A DNA stretch of 64,000 nucleotides, from positions 806,001-870,000 of the forward strand of contig NZ_RRYI01000002.1 of the NCBI RefSeq assembly GCF_003931565.1, read 5' to 3'. The position numbers were made by a program, and so were the translations under genes. The stretch comes from Caulobacter sp. 602-1. GTDB lineage: Bacteria > Pseudomonadota > Alphaproteobacteria > Caulobacterales > Caulobacteraceae. The notes below the pieces were generated by a model, which did not search any database, was not told the origin of the DNA, and saw nothing but the letters and a program-made list of their open reading frames with translations. Each line of letters opens with the position of its first letter. The first letter of the stretch is position 1. This document shows, one piece after another, positions 32,838 to 41,215 of this stretch.

Positions 32838-33892
32838 CCGCCGGACTTCGCAACGACCTCGTCCAGCACGGCCTTGTAGGCTGTGTCGAACGGAGCCTTG
32901 TCGCTGTCGGGCTTGGCGGGCCACAGCGGCCGCAGGGCGGCCGTGCGGGCGGCGGCGTTGCTCAGCCAGGCGGGATCGGCCTTGGCCAGCCTGGTCAGGC
33001 GCGCCTCGATCTCGGCCTTGGGCCGACCGTCATAGGCCAGCAGCGAGCGAAGCGCCCACAGCGCCTGCTCGTCCGGATTGGGTTTGGCCGCGCCAGGCTT
33101 GCGATGGGCGGTCCAGCGTACGGCGTCCAGGATCTGGGCGCGATAGAGCGGGTCGTTCCAGGTGCTGGGCGTATGACCCAGGCTGGTGTGGAACAGGCGG
33201 CCCTGGCCGATCTGGCGCGTCCAGGTGACCGGCACGAACCATGGGCGCTTGAGGGCCATGTCGGTGAAGTCGAGAGCCTGCAGCGCGCGGACCTTGGTCG
33301 GATCATAGTCCGAGTACTGATAGATCTCCTCGGCATAGGTGAAGCGGGCGGGCCAGGCGGTGTTGACGGGATCCTTGCCGCCCCCCGCTTTCTGACCGAG
33401 CGCCTGGACGGTGATCGGCGTGCCCTGGGTCCAGGGATGGCCGGCGAACTTGCCGTTGATGAAGGCGGTGTAGGTCAGTCCGGGGCCGCTATAGTCCCAA
33501 TGGGTGTCGGTGGCGCTATGCAGGCCCACGAAGCCGCCCTTGCCGCTCTCGACCCACCGCTGCACGGCGGCCCAGTTCTCGGCCGAAATCGGCAGTTCGC
33601 CGGTCGTGTAGAAGATCAGGACGTCGACGTCCTTGAGCTTCTGGGGCGTGATCACGCGTGCGTCCTGGGTGGACTCCACGGTGAAGGCGCCGGTCCTGGC
33701 CGCGATTTCGGCCAGGGCGATCTCGGACGGGGTCGGGCCGTTGCTGTTGGCGGGACGCGTGACGGGCTTGTGCACGAAACCGACGGACTGATCGAGATAG
33801 AGCACCCGGATCTTCGCGGGCGCGGCCTGGGCGACCGGACCAGAAAGCGCGGCGACCGCCGCGAACAGAGGCAGCAATCGGCGCATCATCAT
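32834..33892 (-). CDS. Exported ThuA-domain protein
   Basis: A 352-residue protein with a signal peptide (MMMRRLLPLFAAVAALSGPVAQA) and a ThuA-like class I glutamine-amidotransferase fold: VLIFYTTGELPISAENWAAV, GKGGFVGLHSATDTHWD, and a C-terminal RLFHTSLGHTPSTW. ThuA-type domains are linked to trehalose or other sugar utilisation. It begins 1 base after the stop of the VOC gene, so they form an operon. The C-terminal 90 residues are an extra helical part of unclear role. Confidence 0.82.
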   Translation of the reverse strand: MMMRRLLPLFAAVAALSGPVAQAAPAKIRVLYLDQSVGFVHKPVTRPANSNGPTPSEIALAEIAARTGAFTVESTQDARVITPQKLKDVDVLIFYTTGELPISAENWAAVQRWVESGKGGFVGLHSATDTHWDYSGPGLTYTAFINGKFAGHPWTQGTPITVQALGQKAGGGKDPVNTAWPARFTYAEEIYQYSDYDPTKVRALQALDFTDMALKRPWFVPVTWTRQIGQGRLFHTSLGHTPSTWNDPLYRAQILDAVRWTAHRKPGAAKPNPDEQALWALRSLLAYDGRPKAEIEARLTRLAKADPAWLSNAAARTAALRPLWPAKPDSDKAPFDTAYKAVLDEVVAKSGG

Positions 33893-33893
33893 C

Positions 33894-34280
33894 TCAGCCC
33901 TTGGGTTGCATCAGGTCCCAGCGATTGCCGGAAAGGTCCTCGAACACCGCCACCGTGCCGTAGGCCTCGTGGCGTGGTTCTTCCAGGAAGGTGACGCCGG
34001 CGGCGCTCATACGGGCGTGGTCGCCGGCGAAGTCGTCCGTGTGCAGAAAGAGCCAGACCCGGCCGCCGCCCTGGCGGCCGATCGCCTCGGCCTGGTCGCC
34101 GGTGGCGCGGGCCAGCAGAAAGTTCGTGCCCTCGCTCCCAGGCGAGACCACGACCCAGCGCTTGCCGTGGCCCATGTCGGTGTCTTCCACCAGGGTGAAG
34201 CCGAGCTTGCCGACATAGAAGGCGATGGCCTCGTCGTAGTCGGCGACCAGCAGGGAGACGAGGGCGACGCGGCGGGCCAT
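33894..34280 (-). CDS. VOC family (glyoxalase/bleomycin resistance-like) protein
   Basis: A 128-residue VOC protein with two beta-alpha-beta-beta-beta units: VALVSLLVADYDEAIAFYVGKLGFTLVED and GRVWLFLHTDDFAGDHARMSAAGVTFLE, ending FEDLSGNRWDLMQP with the metal-ligand Glu/Asp position. Such proteins may be lyases, isomerases or binding proteins; the substrate is unknown. First gene of the VOC-ThuA operon. Confidence 0.83.
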   Translation of the reverse strand: MARRVALVSLLVADYDEAIAFYVGKLGFTLVEDTDMGHGKRWVVVSPGSEGTNFLLARATGDQAEAIGRQGGGRVWLFLHTDDFAGDHARMSAAGVTFLEEPRHEAYGTVAVFEDLSGNRWDLMQPKG

Positions 34281-34348
34281 GGCGGGACTCGAGCTTGAAG
34301 GACGCGCGAGCCTAGCCGTTCCCGCCGGGAAGGAAAGTGGTCAGGCCA

Positions 34349-35368
34349 TTAGCCTCCGGCATAGCCGCCAATGATCGGCAGGATCTCGCCGGTGATGAAG
34401 CTGGCCGTCTGGGGCGAGGCCAGGAACACGTAGGCCGGCGCGATCTCCTCCGGCTGGGCCGCCCGCTTCATCGGGGTCTTGGCGCCGAACTGGGCGACGT
34501 CGGGGCCCAGCTTGTCGGCCGGGTTCAGCGGGGTCCAGACGGGGCCGGGCGCGACGGCGTTCACCCGGATGCCCCTGTCGATCAGGTGCGTGGCCAGCGA
34601 GCGGGTGAAGGCGTGGATGCCGCCCTTGGTCATCGAGTAGTCCAGCAGGTCCTTGTTGCCCAGAAGGCCGGTCACCGAGCCGGTGTTGATGATCGCGCCG
34701 CCGTTGGGCAGGTGCTTCACCGCCGCCTTGGCCATGTGGAAATAGCCATAGAGGTTGGTCTTTAAGGTGCGGTCGAAGTGCGCCTCGGTCAGGTCCTCGA
34801 AGTCGAGCACGTGCTCCTGGAACGCGGCGTTGTTGACCAGGATGTCGAGCCGGCCGAACTCGGCCACCGTCCTTTCCACGGCCGCCTTGGCGTAGGCCGG
34901 GTCGGCGACGTCGCCCGGCAGCAGGATGGCCCGCCGGCCCTCCTGCTCGACGGCCATGCGGGTCAGGTTGGCGTCGTCGTCCTCGTTGAGATAGCCGATG
35001 GCGACATCCGCGCCCTCGCGGGCGAACAGCACGGCCACGGCCCGGCCGATGCCGCTGTCGGCGCCGGTGATCAGGGCCACCTTGCCCTCAAGCTTGCCCG
35101 AGCCCTTGTAGAATGGGGCGTCATACATTGGGGCCGGGTTCAGCGCGGCCTCGTCGCCGGGCTTGGCCTGGTGCTGTTCGGGATACGGCGGAGCGGGGTA
35201 GGGGCGGGCGCCCGCCTGCATGGCATGGCTGCGTTCGGCGTCCTTGGCCTCGTCCTTGGACTGGAAGGAGCGTTCCTCCTTGGCGTCCAGCGGGGCCTGG
35301 ATCTCGCGATAGGCCTTGGCGACCTGATCGCTGGTGTGCTCGAACTCGGGGGTCTGTGTCTCGGCCAT
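34349..35368 (-). CDS. SDR family oxidoreductase with N-terminal extension
   Basis: A 339-residue short-chain dehydrogenase. The first 90 residues (charged, then GARPYPAPPYPEQHQAKPGDE and FYKGSGKLEGK) are the extension typical of stress-associated GSP39/YhxD-like SDRs. The Rossmann motif is TGADSGIGRAV, the NNAA motif LVNNAAFQEH, and the catalytic Ser-Tyr-Lys are in TGSVTGLLG and YSMTKGG. I start at ATG 35368 because the upstream frame overlaps the divergent MATE leader. Substrate unknown. Confidence 0.85.
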   Translation of the reverse strand: MAETQTPEFEHTSDQVAKAYREIQAPLDAKEERSFQSKDEAKDAERSHAMQAGARPYPAPPYPEQHQAKPGDEAALNPAPMYDAPFYKGSGKLEGKVALITGADSGIGRAVAVLFAREGADVAIGYLNEDDDANLTRMAVEQEGRRAILLPGDVADPAYAKAAVERTVAEFGRLDILVNNAAFQEHVLDFEDLTEAHFDRTLKTNLYGYFHMAKAAVKHLPNGGAIINTGSVTGLLGNKDLLDYSMTKGGIHAFTRSLATHLIDRGIRVNAVAPGPVWTPLNPADKLGPDVAQFGAKTPMKRAAQPEEIAPAYVFLASPQTASFITGEILPIIGGYAGG

Positions 35369-35519
35369 GGCGCGCTCCTCTCGGGGACTGAGCCCGAAGA
35401 ACCGTTGGCCGCTCGCGATGTTCCAAGCCTCGCCGAAAGCGGGTTGCCCACAAATCGGGCATGAGCCACTTTGCGCGCCCTTCTTCGACCACCGCCTTCC
35501 AGATTTCGGGGTGAAGACC

Positions 35520-36917
35520 ATGCCGCGCGACGCGGCCGGAGCGGCGCTTCCCTCGGGGCAGCCGCGCGGCCCGATCCTGACCGACCTCCTCGAACTGCTC
35601 CGTCTGGCGGGGCCGGTCGTGCTGTCGCGCCTGGGCATCATGGTCATGGGCCTGACCGACGCCATCGTCGTCGGCCACTTCTCGGCCCGGCAACTGGGCT
35701 TCCACGCCATGGCCTGGGCCCCGACCTCGGTGTTCGTCACCGCCACGGTCGGCCTGCTGGTCGGGGTGCAGGTGATGACCGCCCGCGCGATCGGCGCCGG
35801 CAAGCCGCACGAGACCGGCGCGGTGCTGCGGCGAGGTCTCAGCTACGGCGCCTGGCTGGGCGTCGGCTCGGCGGCGCTGCTGGCCCTGTTCGGGCCCTTG
35901 TTCCTGCACGCCATGGGCCTGAAGGACGGCCTGGCCGACGGGGCGACCGCGCCGCTGATCGTCTTCTCGCTGTCGCTGCCGGTCTATGCGATCTCGGTGG
36001 TGCTGACCTTCTGGCTGGAGGGCCTGGCGCGGCCGGCTCCGGGGGCGGTGATGATGTGGTTGGCCAATGTCGTGAACCTGGCCGCCAACCTGCTGTTCGT
36101 GCCCGGGACCTTCGGCCTGCCAGCCATGGGCGCGGTCGGCGGCGCCTGGTCGACCTTCGTGGCTCGCACCGCCCTGGCGATCGCCCTGGCGATCTACGTC
36201 CTGCGCATGAAGGACTCCCGCGAACTGGGCGTCTTCGACAAGCCGGCCCACAACAAGGCCGCCGAGATCGAGCAGCGCAAGATTGGCTACGGCGCCGGGG
36301 CGTCCAATTTCTTCGAGGTCTCGGCCTTCGCGGGCATGAACCTGATCTGCGGATGGATCGGCAGCCTTGCCGTGGCCGCATACACCGTGGTCCTGAACGT
36401 CTCGGCCATCGTCTTCATGGTCCCGCTGGGCGTGGCGACGGCCACCGCCGTACAGGTCGGCCGGGCCTATGGCGCGCGCGACCCGGAAGGCATGAAGCGG
36501 GCCGGCTGGATCGCCTTCGCTGTTATCGCGGTGATCGGGACGCTGTTTGGCCTTCTGCTCTATCCGGCCAAGCACTGGGTGGCGCTGGCCTACACCACTG
36601 ACCCGGCGGCCATGACGCTGATCCTCCCGGCGATGGCGTTGGCCTGCCTGTTCTTCGCGCCCGACGCGGTGCAGGTAGTGGCCGCCCAGGCGCTGCGGGC
36701 GCGGGGCGAGGTGTGGATCCCGACTGTGACCCACCTGATCAGCTACGCGCTGGTCATGGGCCCGCTGGCCTGGTGGCTGGCGATCCCGCGCGGCATGGGC
36801 CTGAACGGGGTGCTGATCTCGATCATTATCACCAGCTTCCTGGCCGCCGGCTTCCTGCTCTTCAGGTTCAGGATGCTGGACTGGCGGGATCGGAAGCTGG
36901 CGGGCGAGGAGGCCTAA
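35520..36917 (+). CDS. MATE family multidrug/toxin efflux transporter
   Basis: A 465-residue transporter of the MATE (NorM-like) type with twelve membrane helices in two halves. SRLGIMVMGLTDAIVVGHFS at the start and VVLNVSAIVFMVPLGVATATAVQVGRAYGA in the second half are family landmarks. It couples Na+ or H+ entry to export of cationic compounds. An in-frame GTG at 35511 is an alternative start; Shine-Dalgarno is weak. It is divergent from the SDR gene and ends in a 4-bp stop overlap with the next gene. Confidence 0.88.
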   Translation: MPRDAAGAALPSGQPRGPILTDLLELLRLAGPVVLSRLGIMVMGLTDAIVVGHFSARQLGFHAMAWAPTSVFVTATVGLLVGVQVMTARAIGAGKPHETGAVLRRGLSYGAWLGVGSAALLALFGPLFLHAMGLKDGLADGATAPLIVFSLSLPVYAISVVLTFWLEGLARPAPGAVMMWLANVVNLAANLLFVPGTFGLPAMGAVGGAWSTFVARTALAIALAIYVLRMKDSRELGVFDKPAHNKAAEIEQRKIGYGAGASNFFEVSAFAGMNLICGWIGSLAVAAYTVVLNVSAIVFMVPLGVATATAVQVGRAYGARDPEGMKRAGWIAFAVIAVIGTLFGLLLYPAKHWVALAYTTDPAAMTLILPAMALACLFFAPDAVQVVAAQALRARGEVWIPTVTHLISYALVMGPLAWWLAIPRGMGLNGVLISIIITSFLAAGFLLFRFRMLDWRDRKLAGEEA

Positions 36918-37810
36918 GCCCCCAGGATCCAGCCTTCTTCGGTCGAAGCCGCTTCCAGCGCGTCCTCGGAGAGGCCCTTCGGCGCGTCGAACAACGCCCC
37001 CAGCTTTCCCGCTTCGTCCAATTTGGCGAAGTGTTCGGCCAGGGTGCGCACCTGGGTCAGGTCCTTGACCTCGCCCGGCGTGGCCGTGACCTTCAGCAGC
37101 GACGGATAGACCTCGGCCGCCACCACGGCGACGCCATCGAGATCGGCCTCGGTCAGGGCCTTGAAACCGGTCTCGAACGGCCACACGCGCACGGCCTCGC
37201 CGCGGGCGTCCTTCAGGCGGCGCACCGCCGGGATGCCCATGATCGCCTGACCGCCGACCGAACCGTTGTAGTAGAGCTTCCAGATCGAGTGAGCGCCTTT
37301 GGCGGCCTCATCGGCGTAACGGAACTCCGGCAGGTCGTCAGGCCCGTGCTCGCGCGGGCGCTTGGGCTGCAGCGTGGTCAGCGCGTCCTTGGGCGGGCAG
37401 CCCCAGAACGGGAAGGGGCCGCCGGTCAGGCGACGATTGATCTCCGAGCCGACGCCGAAGCGGTTGTTGGTGTTGTCGGCCTTGTCCTTGACCATCTTGG
37501 CCAGCTGGTCCCAGACCGCGCGCCAGGGCGTTTCGCCCGGCAGCGAGAGGGCCTTGGAAAGCCCGCGCGGGAAGCCCAGCGGGAAGTCGAAGCCCACCAG
37601 GGCCCGTTCGCCGCGCTTCTTCAGGTCGTCGAGGATGGCGGCCAGCCGCGTCTCGGCCTCGCCGCGCGTCGCGGGATTATAGCTCTCGAAGGTCAGGCGG
37701 AAGCGCACGTCGCGCTTGAGCACGCCAATCCAGATGGAGTCCGCGCCCGTCGTCGGCTTGGCCGCGGCGCTCCAGTCGACGATCACATAGGCGCTGAACA
37801 GACGCGACAC
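36914..37810 (-). CDS. DUF429-like conserved protein (sometimes annotated CbiG/MobA), unknown function
   Basis: A 298-residue protein. SAYVIVDWSAAAKPTTGADSIW, ALVGFDFPLGFPRGL, KADNTNNRFGVGSEINRRL, FPFWGCPP and VAAEVYPSLLKV are its conserved blocks. The pattern of an early DWS, a GFD(F)P-x-G-x-P and a late E-x-YPS resembles the RNase H-like DUF429 group of predicted nucleases. Database labels such as cobalamin biosynthesis CbiG or molybdopterin-guanine dinucleotide synthesis that I recall for this family do not fit its motifs. GTG 37810 has GGGGAG upstream. Confidence 0.6.
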   Translation of the reverse strand: MSRLFSAYVIVDWSAAAKPTTGADSIWIGVLKRDVRFRLTFESYNPATRGEAETRLAAILDDLKKRGERALVGFDFPLGFPRGLSKALSLPGETPWRAVWDQLAKMVKDKADNTNNRFGVGSEINRRLTGGPFPFWGCPPKDALTTLQPKRPREHGPDDLPEFRYADEAAKGAHSIWKLYYNGSVGGQAIMGIPAVRRLKDARGEAVRVWPFETGFKALTEADLDGVAVVAAEVYPSLLKVTATPGEVKDLTQVRTLAEHFAKLDEAGKLGALFDAPKGLSEDALEAASTEEGWILGA

Positions 37811-37898
37811 GGTACGCGGCTCCCCGGGAAGGACAGGAGCCGCGCTTCTACTCCGGCGCGAACCCCACGGCCAGCCCGCCGCTAAGCCCAAAAGAAAA

Positions 37899-37924
37899 AG
37901 AGCCTGTCCTTTCGGACAGGCTCT
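37899..37924 (-). terminator. Intrinsic terminator of opgH
   Basis: AGAGCCTGTCC (37899-37909) and GGACAGGCTCT (37914-37924) form an 11-bp stem with a 4-base loop. The A-rich run before it on the plus strand reads as TTTTTCTTTT after the hairpin on the minus strand, so it terminates the opgH transcript, 20 bases after its stop. Confidence 0.9.
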
Positions 37925-37943
37925 CGGGTGTTTGAGCTGAGGA

Positions 37944-39935
37944 TCAGGCCGCGTCGCGGATCCGGGTGGTCGGGCCGATCGGGCGGCCGTCGCGGGCGAA
38001 CCAGCGGATCGGCGGCTCGCAGGCGCTGCCCAGGGCCGCGCGGACGATGGCCGGCGGGCGGCGTTCTTCCGGGGTCATGAACAGGCCGTTGGTCTTGACC
38101 TTCAGGCCGGCGATCTTGTTGGCGCCCAGCATGGTCAGCGGCACGGCCAGGACCAGGCCCAACAGGATCGGGGCGGTCGAGGTGAACAGGTCCGGGGTGA
38201 ACCAGAACACGCCGCCCAGGATCAGGCCCGTGACGCTGATCCAGCCCATCGCGGCGCTGGCCTCCTTGAAGGCGACCTTGTCGGCGTCGCGGCGCTGGGT
38301 GGCCCAGCCGCCGACCTTGCCGGCCATGATTTCCACGATGGCGCGGGTCTGGGTGAACATCAGCATCGGGGCGACGAGCGCCGAGAGCAGCATCTCGACG
38401 GCCAGGCCGGCGGCGACGCGGCGCTTGCCGCCAAAGCCCTTGATCTCGGCCTTGCGGCTGAAGACCAGGATCGAGCCCATGATCTTGGGGCCGAACAGCA
38501 GCAGGAAGGTGATGATCATGGCCCAGGCGGTGGCCTGGATTTCGCGCCAGTCGATCAGGGCGTGCGCCGCGGCCTGCAGGTCGGCCATGGTGAAGGCGGC
38601 CTTCTTCAGCTCAGGCATCAGGGCGCGCGAGGTGACGCCCGCCGTCAGAGCGATGAACCACAGCGGCGACAGGGCGTAGCTCAGCACGCCGATCACCAGG
38701 TGCAGCCGGCTCATCCAGTGCAGGCCGGGCAGGGCGATCAGCGGCACGTGCTGAACATTGCCCCGGCACCAGCGGCGATCGCGCGTGGCGAAGTCCAACA
38801 GGTTCGAGGGGCTCTCCTCGTACGAGCCTTCCAGATAGGGCGCCAGGTGGACGCTCCAGCCCCCCCGGCGCAGCAGGGCGCTTTCCAGGGCGTCGTGGCT
38901 CATCACCTCGCCGCCGAAGGGCTTGGGGCCATTGAGGTGCGGCAGGCCGCAGGTCTCGGCGAAGGCGCGGGTGCGGACGATGGCGTTGTGACCCCAGAAG
39001 GAGCTCTCCGACCCCGACCACCAGGCCAGGCCCGTCCAGGCGACACGGCCGTACAGGCGCGTGGCGAACTGCAAGGTGCGGGCGAAGATCGTCTGGCCGT
39101 TGATGATCATCGGCATGGTCTGGATCAGGCCGGCGCCGGGGTGACGCTCCATGGCGTCGGCCAGGCGCACCATGGCCTCGCCGGTCATCAGGCTGTCGGC
39201 GTCCAGCACCAGCATGTGCTCATAGGCGCTGCCCCAGCGGCGCACCCAGTCGGCGACGTTGCCCGCCTTGCGGCCCGTGTTTTCCTTGCGGACGCGATAG
39301 AAGACGTTGCTGTGGGCCTCGCGGCGGAAGCGGGCGAAGCAGGCCTGCTCGGCCAGGGCCACCTGCGCGTCGCGGGTGTCGCTGAGCACGAAAATGTCGA
39401 AGTGGCGGCTCATGCCCGTCTCGGCGATGGAGGCGTCCATGGCGCGCAGGCGGGCGAAGACCGCGGCGGCGTCCTCGTTGTGCACCGGCATCAGGATGGC
39501 CGTGCGCGTGTGCAGCTTGGGCATCGGGGCCTCGCCGTCGATGCCGAGCGGATCCTTGGGCTTGCCCAGCAGGATCACGAAGCCAGCCACGGCGGTGCAG
39601 AACCATAGCGACAGGGCCAGGAACAGCGGGGCCAGCAGGGTCAGGACCACGCCTTCCAGGCGGGTTACGCCACCGAGCGCGATGGTGTCGAAGGTGGCCT
39701 TCCAGCCGGCGAAGCCCATGGCGATCGTCGCCAGCGCCACGACCCAGCGGCGGAAGGTCATGTCGGCGACCAGGGCGGAGGCGCGGCGCGAGCCGCCTTG
39801 CCAGAAGCCCAGCGGCTGAACCGGCATGGCTAGCGGCGCCTCGGCGGGGACTTCCACCGTCTCACGGCGAACGACCTGATCGAGGGTCACGCTCGTGGAG
39901 GAGCGCACGTCGAAGAGGCTGGAGCGATCGCTCAT
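37944..39935 (-). CDS. opgH: Glucans biosynthesis glucosyltransferase OpgH (MdoH)
   Basis: A 663-residue family 2 glycosyltransferase with several membrane helices that polymerises osmoregulated periplasmic glucans from UDP-glucose. Catalytic features: HTRTAILMPVHNED, VLDADSLM (the D-x-D), and RDRRWCRGNVQH (an R/QxxRW-type motif). It is shorter than the E. coli protein because the N-terminal region is reduced. The usual partner opgG is not adjacent, unlike in E. coli. In C. crescentus OpgH has been linked to cell shape. A terminator follows. Confidence 0.92.
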   Translation of the reverse strand: MSDRSSLFDVRSSTSVTLDQVVRRETVEVPAEAPLAMPVQPLGFWQGGSRRASALVADMTFRRWVVALATIAMGFAGWKATFDTIALGGVTRLEGVVLTLLAPLFLALSLWFCTAVAGFVILLGKPKDPLGIDGEAPMPKLHTRTAILMPVHNEDAAAVFARLRAMDASIAETGMSRHFDIFVLSDTRDAQVALAEQACFARFRREAHSNVFYRVRKENTGRKAGNVADWVRRWGSAYEHMLVLDADSLMTGEAMVRLADAMERHPGAGLIQTMPMIINGQTIFARTLQFATRLYGRVAWTGLAWWSGSESSFWGHNAIVRTRAFAETCGLPHLNGPKPFGGEVMSHDALESALLRRGGWSVHLAPYLEGSYEESPSNLLDFATRDRRWCRGNVQHVPLIALPGLHWMSRLHLVIGVLSYALSPLWFIALTAGVTSRALMPELKKAAFTMADLQAAAHALIDWREIQATAWAMIITFLLLFGPKIMGSILVFSRKAEIKGFGGKRRVAAGLAVEMLLSALVAPMLMFTQTRAIVEIMAGKVGGWATQRRDADKVAFKEASAAMGWISVTGLILGGVFWFTPDLFTSTAPILLGLVLAVPLTMLGANKIAGLKVKTNGLFMTPEERRPPAIVRAALGSACEPPIRWFARDGRPIGPTTRIRDAA

Positions 39936-40304
39936 GTCTTGGAACTCGGGCTGTTTCGGCGTGGAGAGCCGCCGACCTCTCTTAGAGTAAAACCTCGATC
40001 ACAAATTCGCTACCGGAAATCACGCGAATTTCGCAGTTGCGAGAAAAAACCTCCGCGACGGTATGGAGCAGGGATGCTCGCTCATATGGGGAATTTCAAT
40101 AAGTAATTGAATATGTGGACGTTAAATTGTGGAAGAGAAGCTTGGCCATTAGAAATCCGTTCGCAAGCTTAGCCGCGTAGACCATCACGTTCCCCCCTCG
40201 CGGGAGCGCCTTCGAGCGCCGATTTGATGCTGAAAGGCGCCTCGCCGCGCGGCATTTCGGACCCTGGGCTCCGGATTCTCACGCGCGATCACGGAGCCGC
40301 GAGG
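39936..40304. other. 369-bp AT-richer leader of opgH with three inverted repeats
   Basis: Perfect inverted repeats: AAATTCGC (40003-40010) with GCGAATTT (40024-40031); TTCAAT (40095-40100) with ATTGAA (40106-40111); AAGCTTG (40138-40144) with CAAGCTT (40164-40170). The stretch is clearly less GC-rich than its neighbours. No open frame with coding character was found. It should contain the opgH promoter and perhaps the 3' end of kdsA transcripts. Confidence 0.5.
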
Positions 40305-41156
40305 TCAGGCCCGCACGACCTCGTGCAGAACCTTCAGGGTCTTCAGCAGCGCCGCCGCGCCGTCCAGCGGCAGGCAGCTGGGGCCGTCGCAGAGGGCCTT
40401 GTCGGGATCGGGGTGGAATTCCAGGAACACCGCGTCGGCGCCGGCCGCCACCGCGGCCTTGGCGATGATCGGCACGCCGGAGCGGCGGCCGCCCGTCGAG
40501 GCGCCGCCGGTGCGAGGGTCCGCGCCCGGCAGCTGCACGGCGTGGGTGGCGTCGATCGAGACCGGCACGCCCAGGGCCTGCATCTCGGCGATGCCCAGCA
40601 TGTCGACCACCAGGTTGTTGTAGCCGAACGAGGCGCCGCGCTCGCACAGCACGATTTCCAGGTCCGACGCGGCCTCGCGGGCCTTGCTGATGATGTTCTT
40701 GCAGTCCCAGGGCGCGATGAACTGCGCCTTCTTGGCGTGCATGATCCCTTGCTGGGCCGCCGTGGCCTTTGCGGCGGCGACGATCAGGTCGGTCTGGCGC
40801 ACCAGGAAGGCGGGGATCTGGACCAGGTCGGCGACGGCGGCGACCGGTTCGGCCTGTTCGACCTCGTGCAGGTCGGTGGCGATCGGTACGTTCAGCTGAC
40901 GCTTGACCTCGGCCAGGATCTTGAGGCCCTCGGTCAGGCCCGGACCGCGATAGCTCTTGATCGACGAGCGGTTGGCCTTGTCGAAGCTGGCCTTGAAAAT
41001 ATAGGGCAGGCCCAGCTCGGTCGTGACCGCCTTCAGCTCGCGGCCGACCTCCAGCGCCAGGTCCAGGTTCTCCAGGACGTTCAGGCCCGCGATCACGGCC
41101 AGCGGCTGGCCGTCGCCGATCGCGATGTTCCAGCGCTTGAGGTGGGCGACGGGCAT
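40305..41156 (-). CDS. kdsA: 3-deoxy-8-phosphooctulonate synthase KdsA
   Basis: A 283-residue TIM-barrel enzyme making Kdo-8-phosphate from arabinose-5-phosphate and PEP, for lipopolysaccharide. Signatures: KASFDKANRSSIKSYRGPGL, VPIATDLHEVEQAEPVA, QIPAFLVRQTDL, CERGASFGYNNLVVDM and DATHAVQLPGADP. The N-terminal GLNVLEN has Asn where metal-dependent forms have Cys, so it is the metal-independent type. ATG 41156 (MPVAHLKRWN) gives the normal family length; the longer open frame is not coding. 59 bases downstream of an NADP-dependent reductase on the same strand. Confidence 0.95.
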   Translation of the reverse strand: MPVAHLKRWNIAIGDGQPLAVIAGLNVLENLDLALEVGRELKAVTTELGLPYIFKASFDKANRSSIKSYRGPGLTEGLKILAEVKRQLNVPIATDLHEVEQAEPVAAVADLVQIPAFLVRQTDLIVAAAKATAAQQGIMHAKKAQFIAPWDCKNIISKAREAASDLEIVLCERGASFGYNNLVVDMLGIAEMQALGVPVSIDATHAVQLPGADPRTGGASTGGRRSGVPIIAKAAVAAGADAVFLEFHPDPDKALCDGPSCLPLDGAAALLKTLKVLHEVVRA

Positions 41157-41215
41157 GGGAATCTCCAAGGGCGTAGAGGCGAAGGCCGCATCTACGCCCA
41201 GGAGCGGGGTGGGAA

